Shown here piece after piece: positions 36,498 to 46,955 of a stretch of DNA of 64,000 nt (within the stretch, counting starts at the first letter, position 1; each line of letters starts with the position of its first letter). The DNA lies in contig CAKJVC010000146.1 of NCBI GenBank assembly GCA_918026815.1, positions 162,481 to 226,480 on the forward strand, given 5' to 3'. The translations under genes were made by a program, and so were the position numbers. The DNA is from Chalara sp. BL73 (Eukaryota > Ascomycota > Leotiomycetes > Helotiales). The notes under the pieces were generated by a model. It worked only from the letters and a program-made list of their open reading frames with translations. It was not told where the DNA came from and did no database searches.

Positions 36498-37238
36498 ATG
36501 CATATCGCAGAACTCTTTTCAGCCGGAAATGGTGGCTATTTCGGTCCAGATTTAAAGGGCATCAGTGGTATATATGGTGTCGACCAAGTACGAGCTGGTG
36601 CAACTAGGAAGAGTTTCTACCGAATCTATGTGGCGATGGTATTCAAGGCACACTGGCATGTGAGATATTGTCAGGTGGGATAGGGCAACCAGGAACGGAT
36701 TTAACTCAGCCTTTCCCACCTATATTCATGAGGACACACTATAGCCCGTGAAGTCGGAGCGAATTTTACTTACTGGGGATATACCATCCCCACTGATGCT
36801 TATTTCTATCCACAGGATCGTACCCAGAAAGCATTTGTACTCCCGTGCCAGAAAATTAAAATCCGGCCAGAGTTTCCGGGCCCTCACACGTTGCTCGGCG
36901 TCGATGTGCCGGATGGGACGCCAGTTCCGGCAGGAACGATTGAACTGCCTAAGCAGTTCCGCGTCCCCGTAATCAAAATCGAAGCCGGCGCTCTAATTTG
37001 GAAGTGTTCGAGAGCAAAAACTCTTCGACAGAGTCGAATGAAGAGGTTGTTAAGAGTCAGGGAACCAAGACCTGAAGGCATGATCCGTATTGGGGACCAT
37101 GTTATGTGTATCGCGAAGGTCTTAAACGTGAATCAGAAGTTCCGCGACCAGTCAACTTTGGACCGTTGTGGCATTGGTTATATGGGTGGAATGTATAGAC
37201 ATCCTGGAAAAGCTATCAAAGCACATGGCCGAGAATAG
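36498..37238 (+). pseudogene. flavin-reductase-like fragment
   Basis: The last part, 36891-37238, resembles the C-terminal half of fungal flavin-reductase-like (FMN-binding split-barrel) proteins. It has a strand near PVIKIEAGALIWKC, then IRIGDHVMCIAKVLNV and a final YMGGMYRHPGKAI. The upstream part from 36498 (MHIAELFSAGNGGYFG) could be its N-terminal half, but the frame between about 36680 and 36890 is not continuous and no clean intron is evident. I read it as a probable broken gene. The family call rests on motif resemblance only and could be wrong. Confidence 0.35.
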
Positions 37239-37644
37239 TTTCATCTTGTTCTTGGCCATCGGTCAAAGTCTACAGGTGTAGGATATCATGTATATGTACT
37301 CAAATAACGGAATTAGATGGATTTCATAGAGGAGCCAGTTCGGCAATGACATTTTGTCCTGGCCAGGTATGAGTCTTCATACCATTCTTCCGCAGCGTTT
37401 ATAGCCGCCTCACGCTTTATCTGTCTTTCAGTATATGCTATTCTCTAGCACTGCACAGCATTTTCAGAAAATAATTCATATTTTCCCCTTGGAGCTAAAT
37501 TAAATCTCTCTGTGATCTACTATACAGTCAAAGCCCGCCACGCAAATTCTTCAAGCAAGTGTTCATCACACACAAGCAATGCTGAAACTCATTTCAAAGT
37601 AAATTGATTCAATATCATGCAAGGGTAGGTAAGGATGTAAGCAT
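37239..37644. other. intergenic
   Basis: About 400 bases of AT-rich sequence between convergent genes. No gene visible. Confidence 0.45.
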
Positions 37645-38388
37645 CTAACACCAGGTGCCGGTGGACCGGATAATAACATTGTAACCATTAGTGTCGAATT
37701 GTTGACCTTGAACGATCAATGGGGGCAGAGGCCATGGATGGTTACCATAGCTGCTTTCCTGTTAGTTCCGTGGACCAATGGATGGAATGAGAGCAGGAAC
37801 GGGTACGTAAACGAGAATAAGTGAAAAACTTACTCGAAGGTGCAATGGTCCTTGATCGACTGGGCGTACTTTGCCAGGTAGTCGCAGCTGGATACACAGG
37901 TCAGTCCTGATCCAGAATACATGTCCTGTCTACAAATTTTGAGCTTCATGCTTGGGGTCGTGTTGGACTTACGCCACAACTTCAGCATGGTTGTTCTGTC
38001 ACCTGGTTAGATAACGCTGCTGATTCTTGGATATCTCAAGGCGGACACGGGACCATACATCGTTGCAAAGAAAGATCCTGGCTGATTGATAGCAGGATAC
38101 CTCCACACACGAACCAGGACCGGGTGGAGCACGACAGCCTCCTCCTCCAGCTGGACCTCGGGCACGAAGCTTATTGATTGCGACCTCGACGTGTTTTCGG
38201 TGGCGCCTTGGAAGCCTTGGATAAAACAGAGGGGCGGGAAGACCTACATATCACATATCAATCTCTTAGGTTGCGTATAACTAGATGTGAAGATGGGAGA
38301 GAGTTGGGAGACGTACCCTGGAAGCGGGAACAAGGTTGACGTTAGTTATGACAACGCAAAGATTGAGTAGAATGGATGATGGGCGCAT
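37645..38388 (-). CDS. small secreted cysteine-rich protein
   Basis: Candidate secreted protein, assembled from small exons. The reliable ones are 38243-38059 (start edge unsure), 37995-37973, 37929-37834 and 37753-37645; introns are 43-80 nt, GT-AG. The mature part contains eight cysteines, suggesting four disulfides. Motifs include GSCVEVSCYQSARIFLCND, LTCVSSCDYLAKYAQSIKDH and the end GYNVIIRSTGTWC. This pattern recalls unannotated fungal secreted proteins with an SCxxxxxIxxCND core. A first exon from ATG 38388 would give a signal peptide (MRPSSILLNLCVVITNVNLV). It joins the next exon in the wrong phase by one base at a GGG/GTACGT donor, so a base may be missing there. No function assigned; an effector or defence peptide role is possible. 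Confidence 0.55.
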
Positions 38389-41302
38389 ATTGATGGAATT
38401 TTGTCAGCCAAGTACGAATACAAGTCACGAGAAAATCTAGAAGTATCAGTTTCGACTTGAAGCTGATGGAGGCGTAGTTTAACTTGGATCAGTACGATGG
38501 CTTGAAATGATTGGGAACGACTCTGGAAACAGTTGAGGGAAGAACAAATGAACAAGAGATCTCTGCACTTGTAGACCTCAGGGTTTTGTCCCACTTAGTG
38601 TGACTTGGTGCACATCAGCTACATTTCCAAAACGGGCATGAGCGCGCATAGGTCTCGCGTATCCAAAGACATACTCGACGTTCCAGATGAAATTATGATA
38701 GTTTTATAATTTGGAGAAATATCTCGTCCTTCCCATCGTATTTGAGATATTTGGATATAAAGATTCTGTATAAAACAGCAGGAAGTATTCTGTTCTGATG
38801 GCTTGCTGCCTTCTTTTGGAAAGCGGCTCAAGGGTTTGTTTACATGTTGGCTAAGCACCACCACGCAGCACAGCTTATGGGAATATCACGATTCAAAGAT
38901 ATAGCCAAGCAACAAGACAAATATTCAGGTGCCCTAAATATGAAACAAAGAATCACAATGTTACTTGTTTGCATCGGCAGAAGCAATAACCCCGAAAATC
39001 GTCTAACTCTATAATGCCACCAACAAGCTGTATGAAATCGGCGTCTAAGAAACCGCGAGTGTTCTTGTTACGCGGCTCTTCGTACATAAAAATATCTCTT
39101 TGAAAGGAGTGCACACAGGTAGAGCAAAGCGAAATATGCTGTCATCAATAGCGTGGATAAGAAGTGAGCTCGGTTATTTGTGTCTGCAATTGTCTTTCCT
39201 CGAGGCCTTGACGAATCGTGCTGCATGACAGTTGTCTGAGGTATCATGAACAAAAATCATTAACAAACATCATTGAACGGATTGTGGTGGGTAAGCCTAT
39301 GTATGCGACTGCTTGTCCCAATCTCCGCAGTAATGAATATTTCATCTGGCGCTATAGAAGAGTGAGTTTTATTATCTTTTGAACTGTCCCAACATTAATC
39401 TTGAAAGAATATTTTATGAGGGCTTATGGAGCATTTGAAAAACCATTCACAGGGTATCCGGCCAGGTAGGAAGCATATTGATGGTCTGAACACCCAATAT
39501 CTCTAAAAAGCTAACGGAACTCACTTACGGGTAAATATCAAGCTACTTCACCGAAGCGTGTCAACCTGATATTTAATCTGGATAAGACTAAGAATCGATC
39601 TAATCTTCATAGTTACGCTGTGGGTACAAAAGGAATATAATTCAGATATTGCGAGTTACGCTGATACATCTATGCATGAGGTACTAAATCTAAGTAGACT
39701 CGCCATTCGATTTCCATGACGTCCATGGCTAGCACCAGAACCCAAGAGCTTTCTAAACTGGAGTCATTTCTATGAAACGATGATTCAGCTGATTCCAGTT
39801 TCGAAAATGAGCCGAACATGCCTTCACAACACATTGCAACTTTTGACGATTTAGTAACGTGCGAGACACTCTGAAGAGAGATAGACTTTGCTGAGAATAG
39901 TGATATCTGCGATTAGTAGGACTAGACATGTGATGTGAACTAGTGTAAGGAGAAGAGACCGAACGACGATTGCATCTTAGGAAAGGCAGCAGAATAGGTC
40001 GTGAGAGCATCCGATATGAGTATAGGCGTTCCGGATATGCCGCACTTGTGCTGTCCTGTCACCAATCGCCAAGTCGCAGACGTCCAAATTACTCTGAAGA
40101 CTGAACTGAGGCCTGGAGCCTCAATTATAAATATAATTGACCCACTTTGAGTGTAAGCTCCATAATCACTATCCATGTCCCCCTTTTAGGCAGTAATCAT
40201 GTAAGGATCTGATCCTGGGTCGCTGCATCGTCTAATGTTTGGCCATGCCATCAAGGGCAGCTTCAAGACTTGCGAATCCCTTCACCAATAGCCTTAAGGT
40301 TTGGAGGGGATACTCAAAGTCATCAAAAGGAAGGCCACTACAAATAATTTCCAGCACTGGTAGATCATTTGGATTTGCGCCTAGCCTGAAGGAGTGCCTC
40401 AATGGATCGCAGCTCTTTCTCGCGGTAAGCAGCTAGGGCGTCTATTACGTCTACAGACCCGGCTCAGTGAAGGAATAGGCGGGCCTCGATGAGATGTTTC
40501 TGTAGTTCATGCTGGCTTTGATACACCCACCCTACTTTGTAACCAGCATGGACGTCTGTACCGTTTTGAGGAGATGTTGAACGATGCCAATCCGCCCTTG
40601 GAGGATTGTGGCGCCAAGCAGTGTGAGAGCGCGAGGGAAAGGGCTCCGAAAAATCAAAGAAAGATGCTGGCACTGAAGCTAGAGCTATTGGCCTTACCTA
40701 AGTTGCCCTCATGAATGAACACGCATAGGACATCAAGGTTTGTGAGACTTCTGTCATTACTCATTTTATTGGTACTCGAGAAATCTAAGCTACCTAGCTT
40801 AGATTTCTCGGGCTCTAAAGAGCGGGCTGGCCCGTTCCAGTCTTTCACATTATTGAGCCTAGCGGCTTACTTCCAGCTAGACAAATTAATAAGCTTTCAA
40901 TGGTGCCGAAATCCTGACTCTTGAAGAGCGCCAAAGCGTTTCCGCAAGAATAACGCATCGTTAATATCGCTCGACCAATGGCTACAGTAGTGATAAGCGT
41001 CCGCCTCGACGTTTGATTGGCGTTTGGGGAGAGGAGGTAATCTGTCACGTGGAAGTCACGTCTCAGAGCGTTCGTAGAAAGATGTTCAAGGGAACACATC
41101 TCGCAAGAAGTTAGCAAGCCTGTATCCAGGTCGAACCTAGTTCATTCAAGTGAAGATAGTTTCTTCGAAGGCAAGGTATATACAAATGAATCTGAGTTCA
41201 GAGCCGCATCCTGTCCATAAACACCGCGCTCCAACCCAAAGCACAACAGTCCCAGTTATCGAATGTTGATGCTGCCTTTATAAATGTACAAACTTCCCAG
41301 AA
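38389..41302. other. gene-poor region
   Basis: About 2.9 kb with no supported gene. Open frames of up to 90 residues lack motifs. It contains the perfect inverted repeat at 40777-40810, listed separately. Confidence 0.45.
40777..40810. repeat. perfect 16-bp inverted repeat, 2-nt loop
   Basis: Arms CGAGAAATCTAAGCTA and TAGCTTAGATTTCTCG are separated by CC. The match is perfect over 16 bp and stops outside the arms. As DNA or RNA it would form a strong hairpin. No flanking direct repeats or open frame tie it to a mobile element. Confidence 0.8.
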
Positions 41303-42849
41303 TTAACTATTGTAAAGTATTTGGCCCTGCGGGGGACTCCTTAGCTTGCTAGAAGGCGGCGAAACAGGGCTCGGTTCCTCATTAGAATTATGGTGCCATT
41401 CTGGTTCGTTCCCTGGCATCTCGTATGTTGTATACCCAGGCAACTCATTCCTCATGCTCTCACCGTGAACCTCCTCACCCTTCGGTGGCACTGGCGGGAC
41501 ATTCTCCTTTGCATCTGACATGTATCCTCGATAACCATCTGCTGCCCCAATCGCTGATGGCTTGTTATCTTGGCTGTAGTACTCGGCGGGCGGGCTATGT
41601 ACTGGTTCTTGTCGAGCATTGCGGTTCCGCCTACGGATAAACCATACTATAAGGAAGGCGATGATGATGACGGGTACGACAACCGCGATGGCGATTCCAG
41701 CTTTCGCACCTGCGCTGAGCCCACCGTCGCTTTTGCTGCTGTTTGAGAGAGTGTCGGTGGTTGAGCCTTGGCTAATAGCCGCAGCTTGAAATACGGCTTG
41801 GGATTGCTCGTTTGTGGGGTTGAGAGCGAATGTCATGCCTTTACTGCATTCTCCGGTCTGTTTGGAGAAGAACCCTGAATTTTGTTAGTTTGATGTGAGA
41901 GGAAGAGATTGAAGGACTGACATTGCGGGGAAGTGGTTGCGACACGGAAGGAATATTCGGGAGTAGGGATGACTTGGTTGTTGATGTTCGCCATGTAGTT
42001 GGAATCAGCACCACCGGAAAGTGGTTCACAGGGGGTTTCAAAGGAAGATTGTGTAACGCTGTGGTTTCCAGACATGAATTGGAATAATACAGTGTCCCCA
42101 ATCTTTGCTTCGACTGTATTTGGTGTAAAGACAGGGTCGGTATTGGCTAACACTGTGTAGGTAGCGCCAGCTGCGGAAGTTGTGGAGGTAGTGGTGGGTG
42201 ATGCGCCTGTCGTTGTGGGCTCCTGAACCACAATACCTACGGGTTCAACCACGCCAGTAGCAATTCCGTCGATTGGGTAAGCATAGGCTTGTTGAAGTGT
42301 GTCAGTAGCCGAGAATGTGCTTGTCGCAGTAACGCTCAGGTCACCATACTGCGTTACACGAGCTGGAGTAGCTTGTGGAATGGGAGTATAGCATTTTCCT
42401 CCGTAGGCTGGCCTGTCACTGAAAAGTTCCACTTTTGGGGGAGCTAAAGTATATCCACTAGCACATTTGTCAGTCTAGTTCACTCTCTAAATCTAGTTCA
42501 ACACATACGTTGGACAGCATGCAATGTAGTTGGAGGTATAGCGACCGGCGGTATAATAGTTCTTTGGGCATACAATATTACTGAAAGCAGATTGAGTGAT
42601 CCCTGATTCGGCAAGTAAAAAGCTGGACATGAATTCAGTCGGGTAGCAGTCTGACATGGTGGTTCCAGGCACTGGTAGAGGGTGGTTCAGCCATATTTCA
42701 TATTCTCTATTCTTCAACATCGTCAATCGATTCTCAGTACAGGAAGTCGCTTCGGGCGAGAAAGTCGTTGTCAATGCTATGACATCTGTCGACTGACCAA
42801 GTGCACTTGATGCCCGAGTGGCAGTAGGAGTCCTCGTAGTCGCCGCCAT
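41303..42849 (-). CDS. membrane-anchored cupredoxin-fold fusion protein
   Basis: Single-pass membrane protein of 482 residues. Exons are 42849-42509, 42457-41922 and 41874-41303; introns are 51 and 47 nt. The first 140 residues match a fungal Cys-rich extracellular module: EIWLNHPLPVPGTTMSDCYP, YIACCPTGYTLAPPK, then PAYGGKCYTPI. The same frame continues through a Ser/Thr-rich linker into a cupredoxin-like domain: TVEAKIGDTVLFQFMSGNHS and SPQWFFSKQTGECSKGMTF. Then come a helix (AGIAIAVVVPVIIIAFLIVW) and a Pro-rich cytoplasmic tail. The usual copper ligands Cys and second His appear replaced (Ser and Glu in FSKQTGEC), so copper binding is doubtful. No N-terminal signal peptide is visible at ATG 42849, as is common for this Cys-rich module. 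Confidence 0.8.
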
Positions 42850-45800
42850 TGTCTGGTATTGATGCCGTATATCTTTCACGAAACGAAAGATCAGAGAGAA
42901 GGCAATGCGGAGGGGCAGTCTATGAACTCTTATAAATGAGCTGGGGCCTACGGATAAGCACACTGGGTTGAGACAAAACTTTGGCGTCCGCACCATTGCA
43001 ATTGGCTATATACAGGGTCAACCCACAAATCTTGGGGTTACCCATTTCAAGATATGCATGCCTGCGGCTCAGCACGGAAACGGGTTGGGGCGGAGCATAT
43101 GCATCCAATGCAGACGAAAACCTAAAATGGCCTGGGGCTGTAGTAAGTACAGCAAAACCCTTCAGTTGTGCCAATTTCATAGAAGGCTATCCTCATCTGT
43201 AGCATAGATATCGATTGATGGAGCTGACTGCTAGAAGGGCTATCGTTCAGAGAGCAAGAACCATAAAATATCACACGATTCCCTGAATACGAGAGGCAAG
43301 CTTTGCTTGTCCATAGGTAGGCAGGGGTATCACATCACAACGGGACGTGCCTTTTTTGTCATCTTGAGTTCTACTTTAGCGGCAGCTTAGCACCGTACAG
43401 GACAGTACTGTACAGTACGGTAGATCTGCTTTGTGCCCCCTAGTTCATTGCGCGCTTGGAGTGGATTGGGCTCGGATGAAACCAGGGGTAGATTGGCTAT
43501 TGGCCGGCTCGACTGTTCCCGTACTCCACTAATATTTAGCGGAAGTCTAAATGGAAAGCTACTCCCAGTCTAATCTTTCTCTTTCTGGTCAACGATGGAT
43601 GAATGTTAAGACATCGCATGTTGACTGGTGGGAATTAATAACTTGACAGTGCCGTAACGCAATAAGTAGGTATCTAAACACCGAAATATCATGTGCCTAC
43701 GTATTATCGGTGGACCTTTGCCCCCAGGCCGGGAAGCGCGAAGTGAATATATATATAGCGAACTTAGCCTTCACATCATATTTGTGTGGTAAATTTTGTT
43801 TTTAAGAATATTGTACTGGCTATTTCCCGGAAATGGCATTTCTGGAAGGGCGAAGGCCCATAATCAAAGAAAAGTTGAGGGCATAGAGTAGCGTTACAGT
43901 ATAATGTCAGTATGTCGATCCACAGTGGGCACTTCGGTAATAACACGAGAAAACTGGACTGGGCAGGAAGGCTGGGCTGTGCCTTATACCTACCAGAAAT
44001 AGGTTTGCTGTTCCACCTTCGTGTGGCAATTGAACCTAGTAAATGTACTTCAGTCTGGATTGAGTAGGAATTCCTTTTGTAGAGTATGTAGAAGCGGCAG
44101 AATGCCAACCTGGAGAACTCTGTGCGTGCTGGAGCCAGTTAGAGCTTGTGCTACCTTTGGCTGTGTTGGGCAAAAAGACTAAACAGAGGAAGGACAAAAC
44201 CTTGTATGCAAAATCTGGTTGCCGAGCTGAATATACCAACTAAGTCCCGCAAAGAGGTGTGTGTAAGGAAGGACAAGAGCACACGCAGCACGAAATGCGA
44301 ATTTGCGGCAACGATCAGATCGTGCTACCCCACGCAAAAATATTCGTTTAAGGCTGCAATTGTGGGCCTGCGCTGAGTGATAGTGTCGAGTACTATTCCT
44401 CGGTCCATGGCTGATGATGCGGTATATACTCCCTGATGTAACGGTATTGTGATAACATACAGCAGGGTATTGGTGGTTCGGCAAAATCATAATTGCGTAA
44501 CAATGAGGCAGGAAATGAGAGGGGTTAGGGATCTTTTTTTTTGCGCCCATGAAACATACACCCAATTAGAAGGTGACCCAAGGATCAGTGTCGAAACAAA
44601 GGTTAAGAGGGGCCGGAACAGTATGAAACAGTCAATCTTGCAGACCACGAGGCAATGGCTGATGAGGTTTGGCAGGATCGTGATGCTGGCTGAGGTTCGT
44701 GGAACATGGCCGGCGCCTCTAATAGCCAATTCACGTGATCGATTCAGTCTCAACGACATCGTTTGATTGCACAATAGATGAGGTTATAACCGGCCTCCAT
44801 GCGCCTTATTTTTGCATTGCAGCACTTCCGATAACGAATTTGATCGTCGAGACTGAGGGGAAGCATCCATACGGCTAAATAATACTAGGGGGCGAGGAAT
44901 TCAGACCCCAATCCTTTACGAGCTGGTTGACACCACCAGCAATAGTCGAATACTGGGATGAACCCGATAATCTTCAGTTTCTATAGTCAGTGGAATTTCA
45001 CCAGCAAAGCAGGGCTTGTCACCGGGGCTCCAACATCTATCAGCGCATCTTTACAATGTATGAAGGATCAAATCATAGAAAGCATATCCATGTACCGACG
45101 GATCCACGCGTGCCTATCTTATTGGATGAAACCTAATATATCAAAGCTGATTCGGCCAGAAAGCGGCAAACAATATCTACGCAGCTATACAATCGGATAT
45201 TGTAATCTCAGTTTGGGATAGTTGGAGCGCGGTCAATTTGGTGAGAAGAGCCGTTACATCCATGCCATATCGCGGATCCTTTGTGAACAGACTGAATGAA
45301 GGCGCGACAGCTGCTTCAGGCAACTTTTGTTATATAAAATTAGGGACAGAAGTGTTGTCCGTGGGTCCACCCTCTTTACCACCCGGGTCACCCGAAGGAA
45401 CAGCATTTTGAATGACATCGTCAGCACGCTGGCAGCATTAATCGGCAAGCACCCAATGTTAATTTGATCTATGTCACCGCAATGGTATCATTAGCGCTTT
45501 ACTCTAGAATGCCCTGCTTTTGATATCAGTTCCCTGAATAACTTGTTCATTTCAATGCTTTACCCACGCCGAGCGCAATTCTTCGTCATCTGACTTTCTA
45601 GGCTGAATTTCGAGGTGCGGGCAGGGTACTAGAACACAATAAACTTTCTCGCTTTTTCCTATTTCCGTCAAAAGTTAGCCATGTCCTAATACCAATCCCT
45701 TTCCTTCCTTCCAGGTAGACTCTGGTCCGGGACAGTTGAGACAGACTCTTCAGCACTGCATTCTACAGCATGGAACTGGAGTAAGGCTGCGCTTGAAATG

Positions 45801-46955
45801 AAGGAGAAGGAGGTCCTTAGCCAGGTGGAAATAGCGTTCATCACTTGGATGCTCTCTGGAGGCGCCATCACGACACCGATGGTCCTCGAAATTTTTGTCA
45901 TAACAAGTGTGTTGCATCAAGACGCTGTTGGTCAGGCTCAGAAGGAATTTAAAACCGTTGTAGGCTCGTAGAGGCTGCCCGTACCTAGCCACAATTGCCA
46001 TTTGTAAGTACCAACTTCTCAGAGCGAATTTCGCTCTTGAAACAGCTAAATGCTCTAGAAAATTTCTGAATAAGCAAACAACTACGGAATTTTGATATGC
46101 GGATTAGTGTATTCATGCAAGAGGCTCTCATGAGGTAGCCGCCTACTCCTGGAGGCCAAGCCGATGCTGTGATCGAGTAGGATGAATAAATGGGATACCG
46201 GGTTCCCGAAGTAGCAACAGTTGTTGTCAATAACTTGGCATTGGGGCTTGATGAAGAAACTTTCAAGGATCCGTACGACTTTAAACCCGAATAATGGATA
46301 GAATATCCAAGTCTCCTACTCAGCGCCTTTGGATATAGTCAGCGAGTTTGTCTAGGAAATCACATCGCTTGGTATTCCTTGTATCTTACCGCCGCTCATG
46401 TTCTCTAGGCATGTTATATCTGATAATGCTTATGAGGGTGGTATTAGACAGGATATTCATCCGTGGGATACGACTTAAGGCACGGATTCGCCGCCTACGC
46501 CATTCACAGCTGGTTTGATATACGTAGCCCGGAACATCGGGAGATCATAGAGACTGAGTAGATGCAAGAATGCTAATATATTTCTCAGAAAGATTGCACC
46601 GGCCATGGCCTAGCCCTGCAGGTATAACCTATGTTTCCTTTTTCCGATTTAGTATCAAGATTCTGTGTTCAACTCAAAGAACAGATGAAATTTTAATAGA
46701 GAATATGGCTCCCTAACTAGATAATAGAACTATATTTGAAAACAATGTCCCTAAATTACCCCTTTTAAAATATACGTTTGTCTCAAATACTACCCAGTTG
46801 TCCTTACGAGAGTAATCCCAAATGACTGGTAAGTAAATCAAACTATCATAGGCTTAAATCAAGAGTGCTCAAGATCAGCATAATGCCCGTGAGAGACTTA
46901 TCAAAACGAAAACGAGATATCGATAGATATTTGCAGCGAACCAGGCTACAATCCC
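42850..46955. other. gene-poor region
   Basis: About 4.1 kb without a supported gene. Several short open frames lack motifs. One plus-strand stretch near 46470-46560 reads protein-like (GYDLRHGFAAYAIHSWFDI) but stops quickly, so it may be a relic. A 14-bp palindrome at 43405-43418 is listed separately. Confidence 0.4.
43405..43418. repeat. 14-bp perfect palindrome
   Basis: GTACTGTACAGTAC reads the same on both strands. It sits inside a longer GTAC-rich inverted arrangement, ACCGTAC...GTACGGT (about 43392-43421). Nothing around it identifies an element. Confidence 0.6.

Noticed and set aside
44179..44774. Several 90-128-residue ORFs on both strands
   Set aside because: Mutually overlapping, no recognisable motifs, no splice-consistent extension.
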